Shown here: positions 17,138 to 26,129 of the stretch, in pieces
How the letters are laid out: every line of letters begins with the position of its first letter
How positions within the stretch are numbered: position 1 is the stretch's first letter
Source of the DNA: Novosphingobium sp.
GTDB lineage: Bacteria; Pseudomonadota; Alphaproteobacteria; Sphingomonadales; Sphingomonadaceae
Assembly: GCF_030699305.1 (NCBI RefSeq)
Contig: NZ_JAUYNB010000012.1
Span: 28,982-92,981 of the forward strand
DNA length: 64,000 bases
Reading direction: 5' to 3'
Program-made: the position numbers and the translations under genes
The notes under the pieces: model-generated
Databases searched by the model: none
The model's input: only the letters and a program-made list of their open reading frames with translations
What the model was told of the DNA's origin: nothing

Positions 17138-17685
17138 GACTCGCCGGCCTCGGGGCCCGTGCCGAGGTGTCGCCAGCCTTCGAATTCCGCGCCCGCGAGG
17201 AGGTCCTCGAAATAGGCGCACATTTGCCGCAGGGCGGAATCGCTGAGCCTGATCCAGCTGACCCGGTTGTCGGTCTCGGCCTTGATGCGCTCGACCAGCC
17301 CTTGCTCCTCGAGCAAACGCAACCAGCGCAGCGCCGTAGTGGGCGGAACGCCTGCTGCATAGCAGGCGCTCGTGACCGAGATCAGCCGGCCATGCAAGCG
17401 CGCCGCAAACAGATCGAGGAGCAGGTCCCAACCGGGTTCGCCGAACAGTTCGGTCGGCAGGAAGCGGTCACGGCGGCGACGTGCGCGGTAGGTCTCCACG
17501 ACCTTTTCGTGGATTATCGCTGCGTCAAGTTCGCGCCAGGCCTGCCGTGTCGGCCGCACGCGCAAGCTGTCACCGCCCGCCGAACTCGACATGACACTGG
17601 CTTCGAGTTCGACCGAGATGCGCAACACTTGCATAGCCGCAGCGCGCAGACGGGAAATCTGCCCAAGCACCTTTCCGATCATCAT
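17134..17685 (-). CDS. Winged-helix (MarR-like) DNA-binding protein
   Basis: 183 residues. The region LLLDLFAARLHGRLISVTSACYAAGVPPTTALRWLRLLEEQGLVERI (about residues 88-134) is a helix-turn-helix with wing, followed by DNRVSWIRLSDSALRQM, the typical MarR-type beta hairpin and helix. The N-terminal 50 residues are of unclear order; an internal start at MSSSAG is possible. Coupled to a small membrane protein downstream, and probably in one operon with crotonase, NTF2-like and isochorismatase-like genes. Confidence 0.75.
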   Translation of the reverse strand: MMIGKVLGQISRLRAAAMQVLRISVELEASVMSSSAGGDSLRVRPTRQAWRELDAAIIHEKVVETYRARRRRDRFLPTELFGEPGWDLLLDLFAARLHGRLISVTSACYAAGVPPTTALRWLRLLEEQGLVERIKAETDNRVSWIRLSDSALRQMCAYFEDLLAGAEFEGWRHLGTGPEAGES

Positions 17686-17725
17686 TTTACCCCCACATTT
17701 CGCCCGAAAAAATGCTCGGCTTGAG

Positions 17726-18436
17726 CTAGTTGACTGCGGCTCGCCGGTAGTGATCGAGCGTGATCTCCTCGTCGATCGCCCGGCGGATCGCGGCCGCAGC
17801 CACGCTGCGAACGCGCGACTTGGTCATGCGAAAGGCAATGGGATCGAGCGCGGCAAGTTCATGGGCCTTGGCGCGAACCGCGCCATCGAGCGCGTCAGCG
17901 TCGACCAGGCTCGCGACGAATCCGGCATCCCGGGCTTCGCCCGGATCAAGCATCTGCGCTGTGACGATCCGGTTGAAGTAGGGCGGCGTCAGCATGGCGC
18001 GCGACAGCTCGACGGCGAAGCGGGGTATCGCCAGCCCGATCGCAACCTCGTTGAGGCCAATCAAGTAGGGTCCCTCCGTTCCGATACAGAAATCGGACGC
18101 GAGCATGAGGAAGGCACCCATCGGATAGGCGTGTCCCGTGCACCCCACCACAACCGGCAAGGGAAAGGCAAAGAGGCGGAGCGCCAGTTCGGCACCCAGC
18201 CTGACCATGTCGTGAATTTCCAACGGATCGCGGCGCGCAAAAACCTGGAGGTCAAAGCCCGCCGAAAAGACGCCGGGGCGCCCAATGAGAGTAACCGCTC
18301 GTGCTTCTCCCTCCGCGCGCTCGAAAGCGCGGTGGAGCAATGCGAGTAGGTCCGCGCTCATCGCGTTGCGCTTGCCATCGTCGATTACGATCCGAGCGAT
18401 CCCCTCGGCGATATCGTATGTGACCAGTTCGTCCAT
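17726..18436 (-). CDS. Enoyl-CoA hydratase/isomerase (crotonase) family protein
   Basis: 236 residues of crotonase fold. The two oxyanion-hole segments are seen as GRPGVFSAGFDLQVF and GHAYPMGAFLMLASDFCIG. The position usually holding the first catalytic Glu is not obviously acidic, so hydratase activity is uncertain; isomerase, thioesterase or decarboxylase chemistry is possible. Lies 33 bases downstream of the NTF2-like gene in the same direction. Confidence 0.85.
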   Translation of the reverse strand: MDELVTYDIAEGIARIVIDDGKRNAMSADLLALLHRAFERAEGEARAVTLIGRPGVFSAGFDLQVFARRDPLEIHDMVRLGAELALRLFAFPLPVVVGCTGHAYPMGAFLMLASDFCIGTEGPYLIGLNEVAIGLAIPRFAVELSRAMLTPPYFNRIVTAQMLDPGEARDAGFVASLVDADALDGAVRAKAHELAALDPIAFRMTKSRVRSVAAAAIRRAIDEEITLDHYRRAAVN

Positions 18437-18468
18437 CCCGCTTACTTTCGCGCTGGCTCGCGGCCTGG

Positions 18469-18933
18469 TTACAAGCCGAGCTCACTCAGGCCGGGATGGT
18501 CCAGCGGCCTCGGTCCGAGCGGCCAGTGAAACTTGCGTTCGGATTCAGCGATCGGGAGATCATTGATGCAGGCAAAGCGTCGCTGCATCAGGCCTTCGGT
18601 ATCAAACTCCCAGTTCTCGTTCCCGTAGGAGCGGAACCAGTTACCGGAATCATCGTGCCATTCGTATGCGAACCGGACCGCAATGCGATTACCAGCAAAC
18701 GCCCAGATTTCCTTGATCAGGCGATAATCGAGTTCGCGGATCCATTTGCGGGTCAGAAAGGCCTCGATCTCTGGGCGTCCGTTCACGAATTCGGAGCGGT
18801 TGCGCCACTGGCTTTCAGGTGAGTAGGCCAGCGCGATGCGCCCAGGCTGCCGAGTGTTCCAGGCATCCTCGGCCGCCCGGACCTTGGCGCGTGCGGTTTC
18901 GGCGGTGAATGCGAACTCGGGGGTATCGGTCAT
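18469..18933 (-). CDS. NTF2/SnoaL-like protein (DUF1348 family)
   Basis: 154 residues, matching DUF1348: [72 protein letters not shown], and the C-terminal [15 protein letters not shown] cone-shaped cytoplasmic fold often used for isomerase or hydrolase chemistry on small ligands; function of the family is not settled. In a presumed operon with the isochorismatase-like and crotonase genes. Confidence 0.88.
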   Translation of the reverse strand: MTDTPEFAFTAETARAKVRAAEDAWNTRQPGRIALAYSPESQWRNRSEFVNGRPEIEAFLTRKWIRELDYRLIKEIWAFAGNRIAVRFAYEWHDDSGNWFRSYGNENWEFDTEGLMQRRFACINDLPIAESERKFHWPLGPRPLDHPGLSELGL

Positions 18934-18989
18934 GCGCTAGTCTCCCGGCAAAGGGGTGCCGGTCATCGACCAGCACCCCGGGGTTGTGC

Positions 18990-19766
18990 TTACTTGTGGT
19001 GGTTGGCGCGGATGGCGGTCACGACGGTTCCGGTGTCGGCGACATGGTTTGCGATCATCCGGAAATTGGCCATGGCGGCAGCGTAGCCGTCCATCCCGGG
19101 CAGCTGGGCGGCGGCCGTCGCATCCGAAACAACCATGACCTCGAAGCCCTGCTCGATCAGTTCGCGCATGTGCGCCTCGGTGCACAGATTGGCCGACATG
19201 CCGGCGATGATGACCTTGGAAATGCCACGCTTGCGCAGTTGGAGCACGAGATCGTTGGTCTCCGGACCGAAGACCTTGTGCGGGCTGGTGACGATGGTCT
19301 GACCATCATTGATGTAACGCTTGTACTGGGCGAGCCAGTCTGCGCCCGAACCTTCGAAGCCTTCGGTCATCAGCGGTCCCTTGCGGTCGAACATGCCGAT
19401 CTGGTGCATCAGGGCTTCAAGCGCGCCTTCGAAGCGCCAGCCATGATCGGTCGGGTAATAGTAGTGCGGCGAGACGAACACCGGCATGCCTGCCGTCTTG
19501 GCTGCCGCGAACAGCTGGTCGATGTGAGCGATCGTGCCGTTGGCTTCGACATTCTTGCCGACCACGCCCCAGGCGACGCCCTTGGGGCTGAGGAAGTCGT
19601 TCTGCGGGTCAGTGACGAGCAGCGCGGTCTGGCCCTGGACAATCTCGAAGCCGGGGTCCGGCAGCCCATCGGCCTGGGCAGTGGCGATGGGCGCAAGGCT
19701 GGCCAATACAGCAGCGGCACCAACAAACAGGGCCCGACGAACACGGGCGGCGGCAGAAAACTTCAT
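18990..19766 (-). CDS. Isochorismatase-like cysteine hydrolase with signal peptide
   Basis: About 258 residues from MKFSAAARV. An N-terminal signal peptide ends near ATAQA, so unlike most relatives it should be exported. Core triad elements: LVTDPQNDF (Asp), TSPHKVFG (Lys), and GMSANLCTEAHMREL (nucleophile Cys), followed by SDATAA. Family members hydrolyse ureas, amides or isochorismate-type esters. First gene of a minus-strand operon; the LysR-type element copy B lies 77-123 bases upstream. Confidence 0.88.
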   Translation of the reverse strand: MKFSAAARVRRALFVGAAAVLASLAPIATAQADGLPDPGFEIVQGQTALLVTDPQNDFLSPKGVAWGVVGKNVEANGTIAHIDQLFAAAKTAGMPVFVSPHYYYPTDHGWRFEGALEALMHQIGMFDRKGPLMTEGFEGSGADWLAQYKRYINDGQTIVTSPHKVFGPETNDLVLQLRKRGISKVIIAGMSANLCTEAHMRELIEQGFEVMVVSDATAAAQLPGMDGYAAAMANFRMIANHVADTGTVVTAIRANHHK

Positions 19767-19842
19767 GGAAAATCCTTTCAATGCTTTCGGTCGGGGGCGA
19801 CAAATTCCCGGGAGTTCCGGTGTGCGTCAGATCGCTGAGCGG

Positions 19843-19889
19843 AAGAAGTTGCATCAGCTTGAAGTCAGAATTCCGCTGATCGTAATAAT
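19843..19889 (-). promoter_or_regulatory. Candidate LysR-type operator/promoter element, copy B
   Basis: Gap-free 47-base match to 14239-14285 (37 of 47), in the same orientation relative to its gene. Here the dyad is less regular, but TGCATC, TTGAAGTCA, ATTCCGC and AATAAT are all kept. It predicts that the LysR at 14352 also acts on the isochorismatase-like operon. Confidence 0.65.
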
Positions 19890-19953
19890 GGTCAGAATTG
19901 CCCCCAGGTCAGGCGGTGATCGAGCCGAGTGAGCAAAAAAATGCGGGCTCGCT

Positions 19954-19979
19954 GTAACCTCTGCTGCAGATCGACCGAA
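19954..19979 (+). promoter_or_regulatory. SigF-type ECF promoter motif GTAACC-N16-CGAA (copy 2), bufferin operon
   Basis: GTAACC 19954-19959, 16-base spacer, CGAA 19976-19979, about 50 bases before bufA1. This is the motif known from Caulobacter for SigF, whose regulon includes the bufferin operons, so autoregulation of this operon by its own sigma gene is expected. Confidence 0.85.
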
Positions 19980-20030
19980 CTGGGGGGTGTGAGGGGAACG
20001 ACCCCCACGTCAGATTCGAAAGGCTTGCTC

Positions 20031-20330
20031 ATGAAGAATACGACTGGAATCGCCGCCGCCGCTGCGACGCTCGCCGCTGCCGCCCTCCTGGCTGCATCGC
20101 CTGCTGCGGCTGCGGGCGAAGGTGCTGGCGCCAAGGAAAAGTGCTACGGCGTCGCACTGAAGGCCAAGAATGACTGCGCCGCCGGCCCCGGCACCTCCTG
20201 CGCAGGAACCTCGACCGTCGACTACCAGGGCAACGCCTGGAAGTTGGTGCCCGCCGGAACCTGCTTGCAACAGGGCGGGACGCTCGAAGCGCACGCCGGC
20301 AGCGCCAAGCCGGTGCCGCGGCGCGGCTGA
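20031..20330 (+). CDS. bufA1: Bufferin-1 precursor (DUF2282, copper-binding RiPP)
   Basis: 99 residues. Signal peptide with an Ala-rich core ([23 protein letters not shown]), then the BufA1 core with four conserved cysteines in [19 protein letters not shown] and PAGTC, with the shared segment [10 protein letters not shown] between. In Caulobacter the BufB-BufC enzyme converts core cysteines into thiooxazole-type heterocycles that bind copper in the periplasm. Start is ATG 20031; the in-frame extension upstream contains the promoter. First gene of a seven-gene set ending with nrsF. Confidence 0.92.
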   Translation: MKNTTGIAAAAATLAAAALLAASPAAAAGEGAGAKEKCYGVALKAKNDCAAGPGTSCAGTSTVDYQGNAWKLVPAGTCLQQGGTLEAHAGSAKPVPRRG

Positions 20331-20378
20331 AACTCTCCACCCGCCTCCCAGAAGGGCTGAAGCCCTCGGGTCGCATGG

Positions 20379-21305
20379 ATGCTGGCTGACATGAACCTCC
20401 CGTCAGATCTGCCCCCCTTGCCGGGAATCGGATTGAAGCCGCAGCACTACTCTGCGGTGCTTCAGCCCGTGTCAGCCAGCATTTTGCCGCCAGCGCCGGT
20501 TCCGGCCTGGTTTGAAGTTCATCCGCAGAATTACTCTGGCGCGGGCGGTCCGCCACATCGCTGGCTGACTGCCATCGCGGAGCGCTTCCCCTTGAGCTTC
20601 CACTCGGTCGGTCTGTCGCTCGGCAGCGCAGGCGGAGTTGACGTGGCCGAGCTCGAGCAGCTTGCGGCGCTGTGCAAGCGCTACGAGCCGGCTTCGGTGT
20701 CGGATCATCTCAGCTGGAGCGGAAGCGCCAACAATCGCTATCCCGATCTCCTGCCGGTGCCCTATACCGAGGAAGCCCTCGGGCATTTCGCCCGGCAGAT
20801 CGACCGCGTGCAGGACCGGCTCAAGCGCCGCATTCTGATCGAAAACCCCTCGCGCTATCTCGCCTTCGCCCGCGACGACATGAGCGAGGCGCAGTTCCTT
20901 CACTTGCTCTGCCACCAAACCGGTTGCGGCATTCTCCTCGACATCAACAACATCGAGGTTTCCGCCACCAATCTCGGCCTCGACGCGCAAGCGATGATCG
21001 ATTCGATCGATCCGAGCCTCGTGGGCGAAGTTCATCTGGCGGGCCATGCCCGGGAGGAGCACCCGGATGGCGTCCTTCTGATCGATGACCACGGTTCGGC
21101 CATCTCCGAAGTGACCTGGGCGCTCTTCGCCCGCTTCGCCGCCCGCGCTGGCCGAAAGCCGGTCCTGATCGAATGGGATACCGATGTCCCCGATTACGCC
21201 GTACTGCTGGGAGAAGCGGCCAAGGCCGAGGCGATCATGCAGGGACAGACGCGTTTCGCGTCGCTGGACGCACTTCCGCTGGATCAGGTTCATGCTTGCG
21301 CTTGA
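20379..21305 (+). CDS. bufB: MNIO-family (DUF692) multinuclear iron oxygenase, bufferin maturase
   Basis: 308 residues (an alternative start is the Met at 20391). TIM-barrel metal-ligand segments are present in order: FHSVGLSLG, VSDHLSW, IENPSRYLAF, GILLDINNIEV, GEVHLAGHARE, LLIDDHG and IEWDTDVPDY. The family uses two or three iron ions to oxidise Cys residues of the precursor peptide. The stop overlaps the bufC start by 14 bases. Confidence 0.93.
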   Translation: MLADMNLPSDLPPLPGIGLKPQHYSAVLQPVSASILPPAPVPAWFEVHPQNYSGAGGPPHRWLTAIAERFPLSFHSVGLSLGSAGGVDVAELEQLAALCKRYEPASVSDHLSWSGSANNRYPDLLPVPYTEEALGHFARQIDRVQDRLKRRILIENPSRYLAFARDDMSEAQFLHLLCHQTGCGILLDINNIEVSATNLGLDAQAMIDSIDPSLVGEVHLAGHAREEHPDGVLLIDDHGSAISEVTWALFARFAARAGRKPVLIEWDTDVPDYAVLLGEAAKAEAIMQGQTRFASLDALPLDQVHACA

Positions 21306-22053
21306 TCAGGTCCAGGCGGCCATGATGCAGGCGCTCGATCATGGCCCCGAGTTTCTGCCGGATCGGCTTTTTGCAGGAGCCCATGCGCGCGTGCTGGCGG
21401 GCATGAAAGTTCATGCCAATACGATCAGTCACGCCCGGCTTGTCGCGCTGGAGGACACGTTTCCGCGCGTGCTCGCCCTGCTGGGCCAAGCGCGCTTCAA
21501 TGAACACTCCCGGTTGTATATCCATCAACCGGGAGTGACGGCAAAGACCCTGGCAGGCATCGGGGAGGCTTTCCCGGGCTGGTTGGCCACGTCTGACGAA
21601 GCAGGCGCAGCAGTTGATCTGGCGCGGTTCGAGTGGCTCTGGCTGGAAGCCTATCATGCCCGAGATGCCGTTCCGTTGCGCCTTGCCGATCTTGCCGGGC
21701 TAGGTGAACAGGCGCTTCTCGACCTGGCCATCGCGGCGCATCCTTCCGCATCGATCGGGACATTCGATCGCAGCGTGCATGAGGCAATCGGCGTGGAAGT
21801 GGCCGGTCTTGTCGAAGCGCCGGCAATTCTGGTCGTCAGGCCCGAGGCCGATGTTCTCGTTTCGCCGGCAAGCGCGGCCATGCGGGCGATCTTCGCAACG
21901 CTCAAAGATATTCAGGTCATCGGTAACCTTCTGGGCCACTTCGACGAACCTGACTGTAAGGATCGACTGTCGTCCGACGACTTTATGGCGGCGCTGATCG
22001 CGCTGCTCGAAGCGGGCGCCCTGATCCGGGCGGAAAGACGACAGGTGGAATGA
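21292..22053 (+). CDS. bufC: Bufferin maturase partner (DUF2063/HvfC type)
   Basis: About 253 residues from ATG 21292. The N-terminal DUF2063 domain is visible ([39 protein letters not shown], of which the key part is [18 protein letters not shown]), with the winged C-terminal recognition-type region after. It presents the precursor to BufB. Overlaps bufB upstream, and the doxX gene downstream by ATGA, so stoichiometric translation is likely. Confidence 0.9.
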   Translation: MLALDQVQAAMMQALDHGPEFLPDRLFAGAHARVLAGMKVHANTISHARLVALEDTFPRVLALLGQARFNEHSRLYIHQPGVTAKTLAGIGEAFPGWLATSDEAGAAVDLARFEWLWLEAYHARDAVPLRLADLAGLGEQALLDLAIAAHPSASIGTFDRSVHEAIGVEVAGLVEAPAILVVRPEADVLVSPASAAMRAIFATLKDIQVIGNLLGHFDEPDCKDRLSSDDFMAALIALLEAGALIRAERRQVE

Positions 22054-22511
22054 TGGACCGGATACTCAGATTCTACGACCGGATGGTTGCTTTGGTCAGC
22101 AATTGCAGACTGCAAAACTTGACCTTGCTCTTTACACGCATCGCGCTCGCCGGTGTGTTCTGGCGGTCGGGCCGCACCAAGGTCGATGAAGGGAGCTGGT
22201 TTTCGATCAGCGACAACACCTACTTCCTCTTCCAGGAGGAATACAAAGGCATGCCCCTGCCGAGCGATCTCGCTGCGGTCTTGGCGACGGTCTCGGAGCA
22301 CCTGTTCCCGATCCTGCTGGTGCTCGGCCTGTTTACACGCCTTTCCGCGGGAGCCCTGCTGGGCATGACGCTGGTGATCCAGATCTTCGTCTATCCTGAG
22401 GCCTGGTGGCAGGTGCATTCACTGTGGGCGGCATTGGCGCTGGTGCTGATTGTGCGCGGCGGTGGCAGCATCAGCCTTGACGCGCCGCTGGGACGTCGCC
22501 GGACAGCATGA
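22050..22511 (+). CDS. DoxX-family membrane protein of the bufferin operon
   Basis: 153 residues, four membrane segments, with the family element [21 protein letters not shown] and [31 protein letters not shown]. DoxX proteins regularly accompany MNIO RiPP operons; a quinone-linked redox or export role has been suggested but not shown. Coupled on both sides by four-base overlaps (bufC and the sigma gene). A second DoxX-like gene closes the Cys-peptide operon at 28978. Confidence 0.9.
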   Translation: MMDRILRFYDRMVALVSNCRLQNLTLLFTRIALAGVFWRSGRTKVDEGSWFSISDNTYFLFQEEYKGMPLPSDLAAVLATVSEHLFPILLVLGLFTRLSAGALLGMTLVIQIFVYPEAWWQVHSLWAALALVLIVRGGGSISLDAPLGRRRTA

Positions 22512-23032
22512 GGGCCGACGAGCCAACGCTCGCCCGTCTGATGGGACAAGCGCAGGCTGGCGACAAGCAGGCCTACGCGGTCCTACTGGGCGAATGCCAG
22601 CGCTGGCTGCGGTTCTATTTCGGACGACGGATTGCGCCTTCGCAGCTGGATGATCTGGTTCAGGAAACCTTGCTGGCATTGCATCACAAGTTAGCCACCT
22701 GGGATGCAACGCGCGCGTTCCTGCCCTGGCTGGCGGCGATCGCTCGTTACCGCTGGGTCGATCACTTGCGCCGGATCTACCGTGCCGACGAAACGGAGCT
22801 TGCCGACGAACTGGCGGGCGCGGACGAAGAACCCGCCATTGCTGCCCGGATCAGCCTCGAGCGATTGTTCGCCCAGCTGCCGCAGCCGCAAGTCAGGGCG
22901 ATCGAACTGGTCAAGATCGAAGGCCTTTCGGTGTCCGAGGCGTCCAGAGCCTGCGGACAGAGCGAGAGCCTGATAAAGGTCAACATTCACCGCGGGCTGA
23001 AAAAGCTCACCGCGATGATCGAGAAGGCGTGA
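22508..23032 (+). CDS. sigF: ECF sigma factor, SigF type (paired with NrsF)
   Basis: 174 residues: sigma region 2 ([20 protein letters not shown] and [19 protein letters not shown]) and region 4 ([44 protein letters not shown]). The start overlaps the doxX stop by ATGA; the anti-sigma gene overlaps its end. In Caulobacter the same SigF-NrsF pair responds to metals and oxidants and drives bufferin genes. Four promoter motifs in this window fit its known target. Confidence 0.92.
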   Translation: MRADEPTLARLMGQAQAGDKQAYAVLLGECQRWLRFYFGRRIAPSQLDDLVQETLLALHHKLATWDATRAFLPWLAAIARYRWVDHLRRIYRADETELADELAGADEEPAIAARISLERLFAQLPQPQVRAIELVKIEGLSVSEASRACGQSESLIKVNIHRGLKKLTAMIEKA

Positions 23033-23694
23033 AACCGATGTCCCGTGATACCCCAAACTCCACCGGCGCCCTGATTGCCCAGCTGGTCGATGGCCTCGAG
23101 CCGGTGCGGCCGCTGCGCTTATCAAGCGGGATGGGATTCGCGCTGGCCGGACTTGGCGTGACCCTCGCCACCGTGGCCCTCATGTTCGGCGTCCGCCCGG
23201 ACGTGCTCGCCGGGCGGTTCGATCCCGTGTTCCTGCTGGCGACGGGTCTGTTCCTAGTGCTTGGGCTAGCATCCGCCGTCACGGTCATCGTCATGAGCCA
23301 GCCGCGCGTGGGCAGCGATCATGGCGGATGGTTGTGGGCCGCTGCCATGACGGGACTATTGCCCGTCGCCGCCGCCATCATCGGCTTGGGGAAAGGTACG
23401 AGCGCCATTTCGGCGACCGCCGTGGAGCATGGCCTCGATTGCCTGGTGATCGGCAGCGGACTTGCGTTCATGACGTTTGCTGTACTTGTCTGGTGGCTTC
23501 GAAGAGGAGCGCCGACCTCGACCGAACGCGCTGGTCTCCTTACCGGCGTGGCTGCGGGCAGCTTCGGTATCTTCGCCTTTTCGTTCCACTGCATCTACAG
23601 CGACATCGTCCATATCGGCCTGTGGCACAGTGCCGTCGTAGTGGTGTGTGCTGCCATCGGCAGGGTTGCGGTGCCGCCGATGATCCGTTGGTAG
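23029..23694 (+). CDS. nrsF: NrsF (DUF1109) transmembrane anti-sigma factor
   Basis: 221 residues, six membrane segments, with two conserved cysteines in HGLDCLVIG and FSFHCIYSD, the pair implicated in signal sensing in the Caulobacter homologue. GTG start overlaps the sigma stop (GTGA). It should hold the sigma at the membrane until metal or oxidant modifies the cysteines. Confidence 0.92.
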   Translation: MKPMSRDTPNSTGALIAQLVDGLEPVRPLRLSSGMGFALAGLGVTLATVALMFGVRPDVLAGRFDPVFLLATGLFLVLGLASAVTVIVMSQPRVGSDHGGWLWAAAMTGLLPVAAAIIGLGKGTSAISATAVEHGLDCLVIGSGLAFMTFAVLVWWLRRGAPTSTERAGLLTGVAAGSFGIFAFSFHCIYSDIVHIGLWHSAVVVVCAAIGRVAVPPMIRW

Positions 23695-23926
23695 ACCGGT
23701 CAGCCGAAATAGCTCAGGTGGCGGCCAGCGCCTCCAGGAAATCGCGGATGCGACGCGCGTTCACGCCAAAATCGCTAATACCGACCCGGCTGACCGAACG
23801 CATGTCGATGCGCGACTGACGGCTATCAGCGCTGGGCGCAATCCTTGTATCCGGCGCGGCCATGGGGGCGAAGTCAGCAGGAATGTGGGCGAAGGTCAAT
23901 CACTGCAAATTCCGTTAGAAACCGTT

Positions 23927-23951
23927 GTAAGGTTTGCGGTGCTCGCGCGAC
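23927..23951 (+). promoter_or_regulatory. ECF promoter motif GTAAGG-N15-CGAC (copy 1)
   Basis: GTAAGG at 23927-23932 and CGAC at 23948-23951, spacer 15, inside the longer word CGTTGTAAGG. Start codon of the next gene is 34 bases after the -10. The same motif occurs at 26126 and 30475, which suggests the second ECF sigma (25333) reads it and controls its own operon. Confidence 0.75.
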
Positions 23952-23984
23952 CATTGCGGGCAAACTTCGATTGATCGGCATGGC

Positions 23985-25106
23985 ATGAAGCGACGTATCA
24001 TTCTGGCAGGCGGCGGCCATGCCCATCTGGCAGTCCTTGGGGACTGGGCCAAACGACCGTTGCGAAATACAGAGCGATGGCTCGTCACGTCGTCGCGGCA
24101 TACGGCCTATTCCGGTATGCTGCCGGGCTGGCTGGCCGGCAACTACCGGGCCAACGATCTGCTGATCGACCTCAAGCCGCTGGCCGAACGCGCCGGTGCC
24201 AGGCTGCATCTGGCCGATGTCATCGGGCTCAATACAGCCCGCAAGATGCTCACCCTGTCGTCGGGTGAGGAACTGGAGTTCGATCTTCTTTCACTGGCGA
24301 CGGGTGGCGAGACGGACATCTCGAGCCTGGCGACGCTGGGCGACAGGCTTCTGCCGGTAAGACCGGTTGGCCTGTTCATGGAAAGGTGGTCCGCGTTTCT
24401 TGAGCGGGCTGCGCTGGCCTCAACGGTCAACGTGGCGGTCGTTGGCGGCGGCGCGGCAGGCGTGGAACTGGCCATGGGGGTGGAAAGCGCGATCCGCGGC
24501 TTGTTCAGGAATGCCCGTGTGGCGCTTGTAACCCCGGGTGAAGGATTCCTCGTGGGCCACGCGCCACAAGTTCTCACACGAGCGCTTGAGGAACTGGCGA
24601 AGCGAAGGATCGACGTGCACTTCGCGCAAGCCGCGGGGACGGAAGAGGGTTTTCTGCTGTCCAACGGCCTCCACCTTTCCGTGGACTGCGCAATCGCGGC
24701 GACCGGCAGCCGGGCGCCGCGCTGGCTGGCGCGATCGGGCCTCACCTGCAGCGCAGCGGGTTTTATCGCCGTCAGTGGAGACATGCGCAGCATATCCCAT
24801 CCCTCCATTTTCGCGGCCGGAGACATCGTCGATCGGGTCGACCGGAACCTCGAGCGATCCGGGGTTCATGCCGTGAAAGCTGGGCCGGTGCTGGCCGCCA
24901 ACCTGCGCGCCGCGATCGACGGTACCGCCCCTGCGCGGTACCAGCCCCGAAACCGCACGCTCTACCTCCTCGCTTTGGGCGACAAGCGTGCAATTGTCTC
25001 GTGGGGCCGGTTTGTTGCCATCGGCAATTGGGCCTGGCGCATCAAGGATTGGATCGACCGCAGCTTTGTCGCTCGTTACACCCAGCCTGCCCAGGCGGGA
25101 CGATGA
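23985..25106 (+). CDS. FAD-dependent pyridine-nucleotide oxidoreductase (NDH-2/SelD-N-domain type)
   Basis: 373 residues from ATG 23985. FAD-binding opening IILAGGGHAHLAVLGDW is the signature of the subgroup found fused in front of selenide-water dikinase, here unfused. Second dinucleotide fold: VNVAVVGGGAAGVELAMG. FAD C-terminal motif: HPSIFAAGDIV. No redox disulfide is seen. Probably passes NAD(P)H electrons to a membrane quinone or small acceptor. First gene of the operon that also holds nrtS and an ECF/anti-sigma pair. Confidence 0.85.
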   Translation: MKRRIILAGGGHAHLAVLGDWAKRPLRNTERWLVTSSRHTAYSGMLPGWLAGNYRANDLLIDLKPLAERAGARLHLADVIGLNTARKMLTLSSGEELEFDLLSLATGGETDISSLATLGDRLLPVRPVGLFMERWSAFLERAALASTVNVAVVGGGAAGVELAMGVESAIRGLFRNARVALVTPGEGFLVGHAPQVLTRALEELAKRRIDVHFAQAAGTEEGFLLSNGLHLSVDCAIAATGSRAPRWLARSGLTCSAAGFIAVSGDMRSISHPSIFAAGDIVDRVDRNLERSGVHAVKAGPVLAANLRAAIDGTAPARYQPRNRTLYLLALGDKRAIVSWGRFVAIGNWAWRIKDWIDRSFVARYTQPAQAGR

Positions 25107-25113
25107 GGGGACC

Positions 25114-25332
25114 ATGGCAGGATTACTGAGCCACATTCTGTCCCGGCCGGTCATGACGGGGGCAATCAAGGTGTCCCTGTTTGTCGGAACCTGCCTCAAC
25201 GCGATCAACCAGGGCTCGGCCCTCTGGCACGCTAGCGGGATCGAATGGGGCAAGGTGCTGCTCAACTACGCAGTCCCCTACCTTGTCTCGAGCTACAGCG
25301 CCGCCAAGGCTCGTCAGACTCTGGAGGGCTGA
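25114..25332 (+). CDS. nrtS: NrtS-type small nitrate/nitrite transporter
   Basis: 72 residues with two membrane segments. The family pattern is clear: GAIKVSLFVGTCLNAINQGSAL and KVLLNYAVPYLVSSYSAAKA (compare the NrtS 'I-N-Q-G' and 'P-Y-x-V-S-x-Y' motifs). ATG 25114 has GAGGGG upstream. Ends one base before the sigma gene ATG, so it is part of the same operon; why a nitrate/nitrite importer sits here is unexplained. Confidence 0.85.
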   Translation: MAGLLSHILSRPVMTGAIKVSLFVGTCLNAINQGSALWHASGIEWGKVLLNYAVPYLVSSYSAAKARQTLEG

Positions 25333-25935
25333 ATGGAACAAATAGCCAGCCAAGTCCCCGATTTTGCCGCTGCCGATCCGGCGTTCCTCGCCCGTGTTCG
25401 AGATGATATGCTCCGGTTTGCCCGGCTTCAGCTTGGCAGCGACGACGAGGCTGAGGACGCGGTGCAGGAAGCACTGGCCGGCGCTTTCAAGAACGCGTCC
25501 AACTTTCGGGGCGAGGCAGCGCTCAAGACCTGGATCATCGCCATTTTGAAGAACAAGGTTGCCGACATTCTGCGGCAACGTCAGCGCCGCCCGATCAACG
25601 CCAGCCAGCTGCAGGGGCCTGATCAGGAAGGAGCCCTGCCCGAACTGTTCGACCGCAAGGGCATGTGGCGCGATGCTTCCCGGCCAGCGCGCTGGGAAGA
25701 TCCGGAAGCCGCTTTGCACTCGAGCCAGTTCCTGGCCGTTTTCGATGCCTGTCTCAACCGGCTGCCACCCCAGCAAGGCCGGGTTTTCATGATGCGTGAG
25801 GTCGTCGAACTTGAGACGCAGGAAATCTGCAGCGAACTCGGACTGTCGATCTCGAATGTCCACGTCATCCTGCATCGCGCCCGCCTCGCGCTGCGCACCT
25901 GCCTGCAACTTCACTGGTTCCAAGAGGGGGCCTGA
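25333..25935 (+). CDS. ECF RNA polymerase sigma factor (second, with zinc-finger anti-sigma)
   Basis: 200 residues. Region 2: RFARLQLGSDDEAEDAVQEALAGAFKNASNFRG and ALKTWIIAILKNKVADILR. Region 4: RLPPQQGRVFMMREVVELETQEICSELGLSISNVHVILHRARLALRTC, followed by the C-terminal LHWFQEGA. This profile matches the ECF group paired with very short zf-HC2 proteins. Probably activates its own operon and the genes at 26187 and 30555 through GTAAGG-N15-CGAC. Confidence 0.9.
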   Translation: MEQIASQVPDFAAADPAFLARVRDDMLRFARLQLGSDDEAEDAVQEALAGAFKNASNFRGEAALKTWIIAILKNKVADILRQRQRRPINASQLQGPDQEGALPELFDRKGMWRDASRPARWEDPEAALHSSQFLAVFDACLNRLPPQQGRVFMMREVVELETQEICSELGLSISNVHVILHRARLALRTCLQLHWFQEGA

Positions 25936-25937
25936 TC

Positions 25938-26129
25938 ATGATGAACTGCCATGATGCCACCTTTCTGATGTCGCAGAGCCGTGAGCGGCCCCTGACATTC
26001 TCGGAGCGGATGAAACTGCGCCTCCATGTCGGCATGTGCCGCGGGTGCGCGAATTTCGAACGACAGCTGCCGCAGCTCGGCCAGGCTGCAAAGGTCTATG
26101 CCGCCAAGGCCGAGCACAAGGATGTGTAA
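25938..26129 (+). CDS. Short zinc-finger (zf-HC2) anti-sigma factor
   Basis: 63 residues. Zinc ligands in NCHDATF and LRLHVGMCRGCANFERQ (H-x3-C-x2-C), with no transmembrane or effector domain, so it is a soluble anti-sigma of the ZAS type. Follows the sigma gene by two bases. Release of zinc on thiol oxidation or metal displacement is the usual trigger. The next promoter motif overlaps its stop codon region. Confidence 0.88.
   Translation: MMNCHDATFLMSQSRERPLTFSERMKLRLHVGMCRGCANFERQLPQLGQAAKVYAAKAEHKDV

Noticed and set aside
23714..23899. 61-residue minus-strand frame between nrsF and the FAD oxidoreductase gene
   Set aside because: Possible but no ribosome site, no family and no coupling; its right end comes within 30 bases of the ECF motif of the next operon. 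Left unannotated.
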